Shown: positions 24,385 through 32,446 of the stretch, one piece after another
Layout: every line of letters starts with the position of its first letter
Numbering within the stretch: the first letter of the stretch is position 1
Assembly: GCA_902779395.1 (NCBI GenBank)
Contig: CACZBK010000031.1
Location: forward strand, 1-33,014
Direction: 5' to 3'
DNA from: an uncultured Lachnospiraceae bacterium
GTDB lineage: Bacteria > Bacillota > Clostridia > Lachnospirales > Lachnospiraceae
DNA length: 33,014 bases
Translations under genes and position numbers: made by a program
Notes under the pieces: model-generated
Database searches by the model: none
The model's input: the letters and a program-made list of their open reading frames with translations, nothing else
What the model was told of the DNA's origin: nothing

Positions 24385-26232
24385 ATGGAAAAGATAAATG
24401 AAAAAAAATACAGCCTGCTGCAGAACATCATATACGTATACCGCGGCGTGGCGAAGTATAAGCCGTACCTGATAGCACTGCTGGTACTGTCACTTTTTTG
24501 CGGAGCGGGCAGTAAGTTTATCTGGCTGTTTTTAAGCAAGTATATCATCGAGTATATCAGTACCGGGATGAGCGAAGCAGATCTGATAAGGATAGTGCTG
24601 ATATTATCTGTATCAAATATCATCTGCATGCTGGGACAGAATGCGGTCAGCTTCGGGAAGGAACCGGCTGCTTTTTATGTACGCCCCATGTTCATGCTAA
24701 AGCGAAATCGCAAGAATATTGATATGTTTTATGAGAACCTTGAAGACCGCAAGGTGCTGGACGCTGTGGAGAGATCGAAGGCAGCAACCAGAAACGTTGA
24801 TGTAGGCATAGAAGGGATCATACGCTTTACTCTTGATCTTTGCCGTGGAGCGTTTACCTGTATCGTGGCTGCGATCATCCTGTTAAGGCTGAGCGCTCCC
24901 CTGGTACTTCTCGTTATGCTTTTTTGCTTTATAGCATATCTCTCTGCGGATAAAGCCACAAGGCTTGAAAAAATGCTTACTGATGATGATGTAACATATG
25001 AAAAGCGAAAGCTGGAACATTTCAAAAAAATAAGCAATGATTTTGCAAACGGAAAGGATATAAGGATCTACGCTGCTGCGGAAAAGCTTAATGAGACACA
25101 GAGTAAGCTTCATGAAATACTTCATTCAAAGTATTGCAGGGCGCGCAGTAACTGGCTGCGAAGCGGGCTTTTTACAAGTGCTTTGGAATTGATAAGGGAG
25201 GGGATCCTCTATTCGGTACTTATCGGTTTTATCCTTGATAAACGAATAAGTATAGCGGATCTGATGCTATACCTGGGCTGTGTTCATAATATGGCAGAAA
25301 GCTTTGCGGATTTTTTAAAGACCTTTGCGAAAATGCGAAGGTGCAGCGCGCAGGTTAACGATTACCGCGCGCTTAATGAATTCTGCGATGAACAGAATAA
25401 AGCGGATGATGAGAAGAATGAAGCGGAGTGGGATGAACTGCTATCGGCAAAGGGCTATGAGTTCCGTTTTGATAAGGTGTCCTTTAAATATCCCGGCAGT
25501 GAAACATATGCTCTTAAAGATCTGAGCCTGACTTTTACTGCAGGGGAGAAGCTTGCCGTCGTCGGACTAAACGGGGCAGGCAAGACAACGTTTGTAAAGC
25601 TGTTGTTAAAACTGTATCATCCGTGTTCCGGAAAGATATACATCAACGGAGTTGATATCGCAGACATACCGGATAAACTGTATTACAGACTTTTTGCTCC
25701 GGTCTTTCAGGATATGGAGTGTTATGCTTTTTCGCTAGCCGAAAATATATCCATGAAAAAAGAAGAGGAGACAGATAAGGAGCGTGCAAAGAAATGCATA
25801 GAGCAGGCGGGGCTTGGAAATAAGCTGGCCGGATATAAAGAAGGTGTGGATACACAGATGCTCAGGGTGCTTCATGATGACGGTATAGTATTGTCCGGAG
25901 GTGAGCTGCAGAAGATGGCACTGGCCAGGGCTTTATATAAGGATGCACCGGTGGTAGTACTTGATGAGCCTGCGGCAGCATTGGATGCGATGGCAGAGAG
26001 CAGGATGTATGAAAGCTTCGATACGATGGTTGAAAGTAAGAGTGCTGTTTATATCTCTCACAGATTATCCAGTACACGTTTCTGCGATCATATAGCTTTG
26101 TTTGAAGACGGCAGTATTAAAGAGTATGGCACGCATCATGAGCTGATGGAGAATGGCGGCGCCTATGCGCGTATGTACGAAATGCAGTCGCATTATTATA
26201 AGGAGGAAGAGGAAGATGAAGCAGCTGTCTGA
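24385..26232 (+). CDS. ABC exporter half-transporter 1 (membrane domain plus ATPase)
   Basis: A 615-residue type IV (B-family) ABC half-transporter. Hydrophobic membrane helices occupy about 20-320, and the nucleotide-binding domain about 370-600. Walker A is GLNGAGKTT (K400), the Q-loop VFQDME, the signature LSGGELQKMALARAL, Walker B VVVLDEPAAALD with catalytic Glu, and the switch His is in YISHRLSS. All catalytic elements look intact. ATG 24385 with GGAGG 8 nt upstream is chosen over an upstream in-frame start at 24328. It overlaps the second half-transporter, so the two probably form a heterodimer. Substrate is unknown. Confidence 0.92.
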   Translation: MEKINEKKYSLLQNIIYVYRGVAKYKPYLIALLVLSLFCGAGSKFIWLFLSKYIIEYISTGMSEADLIRIVLILSVSNIICMLGQNAVSFGKEPAAFYVRPMFMLKRNRKNIDMFYENLEDRKVLDAVERSKAATRNVDVGIEGIIRFTLDLCRGAFTCIVAAIILLRLSAPLVLLVMLFCFIAYLSADKATRLEKMLTDDDVTYEKRKLEHFKKISNDFANGKDIRIYAAAEKLNETQSKLHEILHSKYCRARSNWLRSGLFTSALELIREGILYSVLIGFILDKRISIADLMLYLGCVHNMAESFADFLKTFAKMRRCSAQVNDYRALNEFCDEQNKADDEKNEAEWDELLSAKGYEFRFDKVSFKYPGSETYALKDLSLTFTAGEKLAVVGLNGAGKTTFVKLLLKLYHPCSGKIYINGVDIADIPDKLYYRLFAPVFQDMECYAFSLAENISMKKEEETDKERAKKCIEQAGLGNKLAGYKEGVDTQMLRVLHDDGIVLSGGELQKMALARALYKDAPVVVLDEPAAALDAMAESRMYESFDTMVESKSAVYISHRLSSTRFCDHIALFEDGSIKEYGTHHELMENGGAYARMYEMQSHYYKEEEEDEAAV

Positions 26233-28009
26233 TGTTATTAAAAAAACTATAAAGACCGGTGCATACTTCTTCGCACTGGGAATCAGAAAGAAACGCTCAT
26301 ATCCGCTGATAGTTATATCAAGCATACTCATTTCGGCAGCAGCGCCTTTTATAAATATGATCGGGCCTAAAATGATGATCGAGGAACTGATGGGATCGCA
26401 GGGAAAGATAAGATTGCTGATGCTTGCTGCAGCTGTCATAAGCGGCAATTTTATCGCGGCTGTATCGCTTAAGATACTTAGTGAGATAAGGATGATGCAG
26501 GAGGATGAGCTGTCGAGAGAATTTGAACTTAAAATGAGCGATAAGGCCATGCATATAAAATATGCACTGACTGAAAGTGAGGAAGCCCTGTCGGCACGTC
26601 AGAAAGCGGAGACGGGCATGTCCTGGTATTCAGGAGGGATAAAGGGGCTTTCGGATTGCATAGTCGGTATAGGAACGAGCATATTCGTGGTGATCGGAGT
26701 GATCATGATAGTTGTGAGGGTTTCTCCGCATCTTCTGCTTTTATCATTCTTTGCAGTACTGATAAATACATTCTGCACCGCTAAGATCTATCAGGCGGCG
26801 CAGGAGGTGTTTGAGAAAACGCCGGCCATAAATAAGTTTTATACATACATCTACACAAGGATCACAGGCAGGGAATATGCCAAAGAACTGCGACTGTATG
26901 ATGCGGGTGAGCTTGTTGAAAAGAAATCCGTTGAGAATGCCGATGCGCTCAACCGTATGGATAATGAATGCGCAAGAAAGCAATTCGCATGGGGGATACC
27001 GGGGAGCATCATGTCCGCGCTCAGTTACGGGATCTCATATTGCTGTCTGGGATCGATGGCGCTAAAGGGCAGCATAAGCATAGCGGAATTTGTTATGTGC
27101 ATAAGCGCGATCGAGACCTTTACTGATAACGGACTGCTTTCTGCCATTAATAATATCCATCAGCTGATCATGAAGAGCAATTTTATGAAGGCTTTCATAG
27201 AGTATATGGAACTTGAAGATGGAGCGTATTCCGGAGATCAGAGCCCTGATATGGATATGTTTGAAGGCATCGTGTTTGAAAACGTATCGTTTAAATATCC
27301 GGGTACGGAGGAGTACATACTTAAAGATATCAATCTGACTATACGTAAGGGCGAACGCATATCGATAGTCGGACTTAACGGTGCGGGCAAGTCAACCCTG
27401 GTCAAGCTGATATGCCGCCTGTATGATGTGACGGAGGGCAGCATAAGGCTTTGCGGCAGGGATATCAGGGAATACTCTTTTGAAGAATATATAAAACAGC
27501 TGTCCGTGGTATTTCAGGATTTTAAACTCTTTGGCTACAGTATTGCTGAAAATATACGCATGGGTGATCCTGAGGCCTGTGGTAAAGATATAGATAATGT
27601 GATAAATATAAGCGGTTTAAGAGAATGCGTTGATAGGCTCGCAGATAAAGGTGATACGCTGGTAGGTAAGGATTATGATGAACGCGGTGTGGAGCTTTCC
27701 GGCGGACAGGCTCAGAAGCTGGCTATAGCCAGAGCGGTGTATCGTGATGCGCCGCTCGTGATACTTGACGAACCCACGGCGGCGCTTGATCCTGTAGCTG
27801 AATATGAGATATATAAAAGTTTTAACGAGCTTATAGGTGATAAGACAGCCGTCTATATCTCGCACCGTCTGTCTTCCTGCCGGTTTTGCGATAGGATAAT
27901 AGTCATTGATGATAAGACCGTCAGCGAAGCAGGAAGCCATGATGAATTGATAAAGAGGCAGGGCAGATATGCTCAGATGTTCAATGCCCAGGCACAGTGG
28001 TATGCATGA
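26216..28009 (+). CDS. ABC exporter half-transporter 2 (membrane domain plus ATPase)
   Basis: A 597-residue partner of the preceding half-transporter. Membrane helices fill the N-terminal ~330 residues (for example the region of AAPFINMIGPKMMI and LLLLSFFAVLINTFC). In the ATPase domain, Walker A is GLNGAGKST (K392), the signature LSGGQAQKLAIARAV, Walker B LVILDEPTAALD, and YISHRLSS carries the switch His. ATG 26216 with AGGAGG 9 nt upstream overlaps the first gene by 17 nt. Both ATPase sites look consensus, unlike many heterodimeric exporters with one degenerate site. No precursor peptide or modification enzyme was seen next to it. Confidence 0.92.
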   Translation: MKQLSDVIKKTIKTGAYFFALGIRKKRSYPLIVISSILISAAAPFINMIGPKMMIEELMGSQGKIRLLMLAAAVISGNFIAAVSLKILSEIRMMQEDELSREFELKMSDKAMHIKYALTESEEALSARQKAETGMSWYSGGIKGLSDCIVGIGTSIFVVIGVIMIVVRVSPHLLLLSFFAVLINTFCTAKIYQAAQEVFEKTPAINKFYTYIYTRITGREYAKELRLYDAGELVEKKSVENADALNRMDNECARKQFAWGIPGSIMSALSYGISYCCLGSMALKGSISIAEFVMCISAIETFTDNGLLSAINNIHQLIMKSNFMKAFIEYMELEDGAYSGDQSPDMDMFEGIVFENVSFKYPGTEEYILKDINLTIRKGERISIVGLNGAGKSTLVKLICRLYDVTEGSIRLCGRDIREYSFEEYIKQLSVVFQDFKLFGYSIAENIRMGDPEACGKDIDNVINISGLRECVDRLADKGDTLVGKDYDERGVELSGGQAQKLAIARAVYRDAPLVILDEPTAALDPVAEYEIYKSFNELIGDKTAVYISHRLSSCRFCDRIIVIDDKTVSEAGSHDELIKRQGRYAQMFNAQAQWYA

Positions 28010-28048
28010 AAAACAGGGGCAGGCATAATAATCTGTCCCCTTGTTTTT
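28009..28048 (+). terminator. Terminator after the ABC pair
   Basis: An imperfect hairpin begins in the stop codon: AAAAACAGGGGCAG (28009-28022) with CTGTCCCCTTGTTTTT (28033-28048), interrupted by single-base bulges and ending in five T. The last T-rich bases also form the -35 region of the next promoter. Confidence 0.75.
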
Positions 28049-28069
28049 GGAGTATGACTATATTATAAT
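28042..28069 (+). promoter_or_regulatory. Promoter of LRR protein 2
   Basis: TTGTTT (28042-28047), a 16-bp spacer and TATAAT (28064-28069). It overlaps the tail of the terminator. The -10 and following bases (TATAATT) resemble those of LRR gene 1, so the pair may share regulation. Confidence 0.6.
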
Positions 28070-28108
28070 TTCACGGTTAAATCGTAAGTTTATGAAAAGG
28101 AGAGGATT

Positions 28109-30937
28109 ATGAAAAGCAGGATCGTAAAAAGAACTCTGGTGCTGGCATCGTGTTTGTTCATGCTGGCCGGTGAGGTTATGCCGGCATATGCGGCAGGAAC
28201 AGCAGATGACGGGCAGATAACAGAAGTTGTGACAGAAGAAGATAACGCTGAAAATGAGGATGAGGCTGTTTCTGAGAATGATGAAGAAGATAATGTATAC
28301 GGTAACATAACAGTATCTGAAAATGAAGCTGTTTACGAAGATATGGCAGATGATGATGAAACTGAAGAGGATACAGTATCCGATAATGAAGCCGTATCCG
28401 AAAATGGAGCTGTGACAGAAGAGGATACCGTATCTGAAAATGAAGCAGCAGGCGAAGAAGATGCGGAAGATGATAATGAGGATGAGACGATCGCAGATGA
28501 AGAGATGGTAAGCGCCGAAAAGCCCGCGGGAAATCCCGTGGCTACCGGATCTTTGGGAGATAACGTGACCGGTTCTGTTTATAATGAAGGCGGAAGAGTG
28601 ATCCTTTACGTTGACGGTAAAGGAACAAAAATGGATACAGAGTTTAAGGAATCGGCTCTTGCCGGCTATGCGATCACGGATGTGATCTTTGGAGGAAATG
28701 TCAGCAGTATTTGCGGCGAAGCCTTTACAGAGGTTACATCCATACAGCGTGTAGTTATTTCCGGCAGTATTTTATACATCGGCTATGAGGCGTTTTTGGG
28801 ATGTACATCTCTTACAACACTTACTTTTGAGAAAGGAAGCGGCCGTCTTGAGATAGATGATAAAGCTTTTAAGAACTGTAGCAGACTTAATAATGTGACC
28901 ATACCCAAGAGGGTAGGGGAGCAGGTCGGCAGTGAGGGGGAGTATTATGGCGCCTTTACCGGATGCACCGGTCTTACCAATGCGGCGCTTGAAGACGGGA
29001 TAAAGCTTGTACCGGCATATACTTTTATCGGAGCTACTGCTCTTACAAATATAAGTATACCTTCATCTGTTACTGCGATAGGGGATGGTGCTTTTGAAAG
29101 CTGCAGCAGTCTTAATGCATTGTCCTTTCCTCCAAATGTAAAGAGCATTGGAAAGAGTGCCTTTTTAGGAACGGCGTTTGGCTTATTCGTAATACCGGGA
29201 ACTGTTACAGAGATAGGAGACTGGGCGTTTATGGACTGCAAGGCGCTCGGAACAGTCAGGTTTGAACAAGGCAGTGGTACGCTCGAGTTGGGCGACGGAG
29301 TGTTTAAAAACTGCATCAATCTGAATAATGTTACTCTTCCCAAGAGGGTCGGTAAGGTGGCCGGAGGTGAAACGTCGTATTATTCGATATTTTCCGGCTG
29401 TACAAGTCTTACAGGTGCGGCGCTGGAAGCCGGTACCGCTTATGTCCCTAAGAATGCATTTGCCTTTGCTCCGGCACTTGTAAATGTGACCATCCCTTCA
29501 TCTGTAAAGACCATCGGGGATAATGCTTTTGCAGGATGTGTAAGGCTGGGCACGCTCACAATGCCGCAGAATCTGACTTCTTTAGGACGCAATGCATTCA
29601 GTGAATGCATATCGCTTACAGGTATCACCATCCCCAATAAGGTTAAGAAGATACCTGATTACTGCTTTTTCAGATGCAGTGTCCTTTCGGAGATAAGACT
29701 GCCTGACAGTATAACAGAGGTGGGGCATCGTTCTTTTGATGAGTGTATAGCTATAGATAAAGTATACTGCAGCAAGGATAAGTCGAAGATCAAAATAGGA
29801 GAGTTAAATGATTCTCTTAAAAATGCACAGTGGATCAAAGTTGATAAGGGAGGCAAGAGCGGTAAGGAGGAGCCTAAAACAGGTGAGATCACGCTTAACG
29901 GTGTTGCGGTAAATTCTCTGAAGGCTGCATTTAAGCAGATGAAAGACAAAAATATGGACTACACCATTGTGCTGGGCAGTGATGTTAAAGGTGAGAAGAA
30001 CCTGACGATACCTAAGACAGCCAAGTCGGTAACGATCAACGGTAACGGTCATTTTATAGAGATCAGAGGAAATAAGTTTACTTCAAATGTACCGCTTATT
30101 TTAGTGAATGTAAGGATACGCGCTGTTGATAAGAAGGGAGCACTTTCCAAATTCAGCCTTAATGCAAAGAAAGACCTGAGAATAAGCGGCGGTGTGATAT
30201 TTGAAACAAAAAGCACATCGGTAAAGTCAGGCGGAACGATCTATGCAGGAGGTCTGCTTACAGCTTTAAATGTAAGCTGTAAGGATCTTATGATAAGCGG
30301 TGTGGTGACAGCGCTGAAGGATTGCAGGATAAGTATAAAGAATAAGCTGTACGGAAAGGGATCCATTGTATTGGATGATGGGTTTAAGCCTATTAAGCTG
30401 GGCGGAACTGCAGAAGGCGATATTCAGTTTACCGGCCCGAAGAAACCGGACGGGACACAGATACTCAAGACTTCCGCAAAGAAGATAAGTGAAGATACTT
30501 TAAAGGCAGTATTCGGTGTGAGCGCTATAAAGACATCAGCCATAAGCGCACATCTGTATTATTATAACGGTAAAGCCTGCATCTTCTCCGATGCGATAAG
30601 CTTCAACGGAAAAACCTACGGTGTGTGGAAAACAGCTGTAGCCGATATGAATGCGGTACAGAAGGCAGCAAAGAAGGCAAAGACCAAAGCAAACTTCAGT
30701 GTGACCCTGAACGCTGACGTAAACATGATGGGTAAATTCTTACTGCCGGCAAAAGGATATCAGGGCATTACGATCTACGGTGCCGGACATAAGATGATAT
30801 TTACAAGTGATATCAGTCTTACAGGGGATACAGCTTTTAACAATGTTGTACTGACAAAGGTAAACAAGAAGGGTGAAAAAGTTGCCGGTAAGATAAAGAA
30901 AGGCAGGTATAACTGCAACGTTCCGGAAACTTTCTGA
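28109..30937 (+). CDS. Secreted BspA-type leucine-rich-repeat surface protein 2
   Basis: A 942-residue paralogue of the protein at 19269-21887, with the same plan: a signal peptide (1-30, ending near PAYA-AG), an acidic Val-Ser-Glu-Asn linker (about 32-150), LRR_5 repeats (about 175-575) and the same C-terminal region (about 590-942). There, stretches such as KGEKNLTIPK, KSVTINGNGH, GTQILKTSAKK and YNGKACIF are nearly identical between the two. It also ends in Glu-Thr-Phe and lacks any recognised wall anchor. AAAAGGAG precedes the ATG. The C-terminal region is better conserved than the LRR part, which suggests it is the shared attachment or secretion module. Confidence 0.9.
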   Translation: MKSRIVKRTLVLASCLFMLAGEVMPAYAAGTADDGQITEVVTEEDNAENEDEAVSENDEEDNVYGNITVSENEAVYEDMADDDETEEDTVSDNEAVSENGAVTEEDTVSENEAAGEEDAEDDNEDETIADEEMVSAEKPAGNPVATGSLGDNVTGSVYNEGGRVILYVDGKGTKMDTEFKESALAGYAITDVIFGGNVSSICGEAFTEVTSIQRVVISGSILYIGYEAFLGCTSLTTLTFEKGSGRLEIDDKAFKNCSRLNNVTIPKRVGEQVGSEGEYYGAFTGCTGLTNAALEDGIKLVPAYTFIGATALTNISIPSSVTAIGDGAFESCSSLNALSFPPNVKSIGKSAFLGTAFGLFVIPGTVTEIGDWAFMDCKALGTVRFEQGSGTLELGDGVFKNCINLNNVTLPKRVGKVAGGETSYYSIFSGCTSLTGAALEAGTAYVPKNAFAFAPALVNVTIPSSVKTIGDNAFAGCVRLGTLTMPQNLTSLGRNAFSECISLTGITIPNKVKKIPDYCFFRCSVLSEIRLPDSITEVGHRSFDECIAIDKVYCSKDKSKIKIGELNDSLKNAQWIKVDKGGKSGKEEPKTGEITLNGVAVNSLKAAFKQMKDKNMDYTIVLGSDVKGEKNLTIPKTAKSVTINGNGHFIEIRGNKFTSNVPLILVNVRIRAVDKKGALSKFSLNAKKDLRISGGVIFETKSTSVKSGGTIYAGGLLTALNVSCKDLMISGVVTALKDCRISIKNKLYGKGSIVLDDGFKPIKLGGTAEGDIQFTGPKKPDGTQILKTSAKKISEDTLKAVFGVSAIKTSAISAHLYYYNGKACIFSDAISFNGKTYGVWKTAVADMNAVQKAAKKAKTKANFSVTLNADVNMMGKFLLPAKGYQGITIYGAGHKMIFTSDISLTGDTAFNNVVLTKVNKKGEKVAGKIKKGRYNCNVPETF
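28781..29650 (+). repeat. 435-bp tandem super-repeat within LRR gene 2
   Basis: Two units of 145 residues (28781-29215 and 29216-29650) align along their length: FEKGSGRLEI with FEQGSGTLEL, and NNVTIPKRVG with NNVTLPKRVG. The period almost equals that in LRR gene 1. Confidence 0.8.
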
Positions 30938-30958
30938 TAAGTTTTTAAAAAAATCATA

Positions 30959-30987
30959 TTGACACCGGCATGTGTTGGTGATATTAT
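30959..30987 (+). promoter_or_regulatory. Promoter upstream of the hairpin array
   Basis: A perfect TTGACA (30959-30964), a 17-bp spacer and TATTAT (30982-30987). Transcription would begin near 30993, at the base of the terminator hairpin, so without antitermination only a ~50-nt RNA would be made. Confidence 0.65.
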
Positions 30988-30992
30988 ACTCG

Positions 30993-31042
30993 GCATCCCC
31001 TAAAAAATTTATGCTAAATTTTCCAAGGGGTGCTGTTTTTTT
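30993..31042 (+). terminator. Long terminator hairpin
   Basis: GCA-CCCCT (30993-31001, one bulged T) pairs with AGGGGTGC (31026-31033). Inside it, AAAATTT (31004-31010) pairs with AAATTTT (31016-31022) around a 5-nt loop. Seven T follow at 31036-31042. It would end LRR gene 2 transcripts and those from the promoter just upstream. Confidence 0.85.
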
Positions 31043-31139
31043 CCGGCGTACAGCCGATATATAAAAAGCATGGCAGAAAAAGCCGACAAAGTATTTAATA
31101 TGGCTGAAAAAGCCGGCAATATTCTTTTGGACGTTTAGG

Positions 31140-31230
31140 TCCGTAAAATTCTACATGGGCGATGAGCCCGCGATACAGTTAGGGCATTTGCCCATCAGAT
31201 TTAAGAGCTTAAGCTCGATCGAATTTAGGA
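31140..31230 (+). ncRNA. Cloverleaf-like structured element
   Basis: A 10-bp closing stem with two single-base bulges (TCCGTAAAATTC, 31140-31151, with GAATTTAGGA, 31221-31230) encloses three hairpins: GGGC-GATGA-GCCC (31157-31169), GGGC-ATTT-GCCC (31182-31193) and GAGC-TTAA-GCTC (31205-31216). It is not a tRNA: arm and loop lengths are wrong and no T-loop or anticodon arm fits. It may be part of a leader RNA, a transfer origin or a protein-binding site. Confidence 0.45.
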
Positions 31231-31353
31231 TTTCCACAATTTAACAAAAGCATGGAGAATGGTTTATGGGGGCAGTCTGACCTTTTTTGCAGACAGACGG
31301 CCTGCACGAACCGTTTTGTACCCTTCAACCACCAAAAAAGGAGGAAATGCCAT

Positions 31354-31752
31354 ATGTTTAAGTACAGATACACAAACCCCAATGCCGGCCTGTACAGGGC
31401 AGAATATGCGATGTACACATCGATCGCGGGACTTTTTGCGAAAGTCAGCTGCAGATCGATGGCTTTAGACAGTATCAGGCTTTATTATGCAGAGCTTTCC
31501 GAAAAAGGAAAAAAGGAGCTTGATAAGGAGATCATGTACCTGGTCGACAGGTATGTGAAAGATAAGGTCTGCTTCCCCGCAATGAGCATATGCCGGGCGG
31601 AAGTAAAGATACGCGCCAAGGCAGACGGATCACACAGCTTTACCTTTACCGACGGGGTGTACAGCTTCAGGGTAAGTCTTAAATACTCCGGACAGGATAA
31701 GAAAGCATTCATTAAGATAGAGGATCCGGGTAAACCGGATCCCGGAAAGTAA
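31354..31752 (+). CDS. Small protein of unknown function
   Basis: A 132-residue protein I do not recognise. It has no signal peptide, membrane segment, cysteine cluster or helix-turn-helix. The first half looks helical (RAEYAMYTSIAGLFAKVSC, then a KGKKELDKEI stretch), the second half beta-rich (AEVKIRAKADGSHSFTFTDG), and it ends in a Pro/Lys-rich tail. ATG 31354 is chosen because AGGAGG lies 9 nt upstream; the frame is open back to 31252 but that part overlaps hairpins. It is followed 72 nt later by a ClpP-like gene with the same type of strong ribosome site, so the two are probably co-expressed. Confidence 0.75.
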   Translation: MFKYRYTNPNAGLYRAEYAMYTSIAGLFAKVSCRSMALDSIRLYYAELSEKGKKELDKEIMYLVDRYVKDKVCFPAMSICRAEVKIRAKADGSHSFTFTDGVYSFRVSLKYSGQDKKAFIKIEDPGKPDPGK

Positions 31753-31824
31753 GATTAAGAAGATACTAAATTCAAATGCACCGCTGGGTGCCTGAGAAAA
31801 ACATATCATAAGGAGGAAATGATC

Positions 31825-32409
31825 ATGATGAACGGAATGATCTTACACGAATCATCCAGAGGTATTGATGTTTATACTCCGGAAAGCAGCCTGCTTAAGA
31901 AGCGGATACTTTTCTTTACGGATGAAGTGAATGCGGAATCTTCAAACCGGATGATAGAGTATCTGCTCTATCTGGATATGAACGCCCCGGGAGAGGAGAT
32001 CACTATATGTATCAACAGCCCGGGAGGAGAAGTTGTTTCGGGACTGGCAGTATATGATACGATCCGCGGTTTAAAAAGCCCGGTACGGACAGTATGCATC
32101 GGGACAGCGGCCAGCATGGGATCGATACTCTTTTTATCCGGTGATAAAAGGGAGATGCTGCCGCATACAAAGATAATGATACACGATCCCCTTATAAACG
32201 GCTTATCGGGCAGCAGGAAGGCTCTGGAACTGGAGAAGGAGGCAGCTCAGCTGATGGAGACCCGCGCCATAATAGCAGAGATAATCGCAGAAAGAAGCGG
32301 TAACAGCCTGGAGGATGTATATGAGAAAACAAAAGAAGACTGTTATCTGGATGCCGGTGAAGCCATAGATTTTGGCATTGCAACAGCGGTCGCAGAGTCA
32401 ATACTGTAA
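31825..32409 (+). CDS. ClpP-like serine protease (accessory, not the housekeeping copy)
   Basis: A 194-residue ClpP/crotonase-fold peptidase with the full triad S97 (GTAASMGS), H120 (KIMIHDP) and D172 (KEDCYLDAGEA), at nearly the ClpP numbering. INSPGGEVVSGLAVYDTI matches the oxyanion and substrate-binding segment. The N-terminal region is divergent and lacks the canonical ClpP axial-loop sequence. No Clp ATPase is adjacent; the neighbours are a small unknown protein and a VirD4-like ATPase. Such orphan ClpP-like genes are, from recall, met in conjugative elements and phages. ATG 31825, 8 nt after AGGAGG, is preferred over ATG 31819. Confidence 0.85.
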   Translation: MMNGMILHESSRGIDVYTPESSLLKKRILFFTDEVNAESSNRMIEYLLYLDMNAPGEEITICINSPGGEVVSGLAVYDTIRGLKSPVRTVCIGTAASMGSILFLSGDKREMLPHTKIMIHDPLINGLSGSRKALELEKEAAQLMETRAIIAEIIAERSGNSLEDVYEKTKEDCYLDAGEAIDFGIATAVAESIL

Positions 32410-32446
32410 CTGAAGGGTTCTGAGGAACAGCAGAAAGGAGAAGATC

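Larger units (their letters stand above)
30938..31353 (+). other. 416-bp noncoding segment with promoter, terminator and hairpin array
   Basis: Between LRR gene 2 and the next gene there is no convincing protein-coding sequence. It holds a promoter (30959-30987), a strong terminator (30993-31042), seven short hairpins starting at 31044, 31072, 31102, 31129, 31157, 31182 and 31205, and a long-range stem (31140-31151 with 31221-31230) enclosing the last three. Further short inverted repeats occur around 31274-31297. It looks like a regulatory leader, a small-RNA locus or a processing/transfer site. Confidence 0.6.

Noticed and set aside
31140-31230. tRNA gene
   Set aside because: The cloverleaf has 4-bp arms with 4-5-nt loops, no 7-nt anticodon loop, no T-loop consensus and no proper acceptor stem length.
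31252-31353. N-terminal extension of the small unknown protein
   Set aside because: It lacks a ribosome site and overlaps inverted repeats; ATG 31354 has an ideally placed AGGAGG.
31044-31752. Type III toxin-antitoxin system (repeat RNA plus endoribonuclease)
   Set aside because: The hairpins are not sequence repeats of ~35 nt, and the 132-residue protein does not resemble recalled ToxN-type toxins. Only the general layout is similar.
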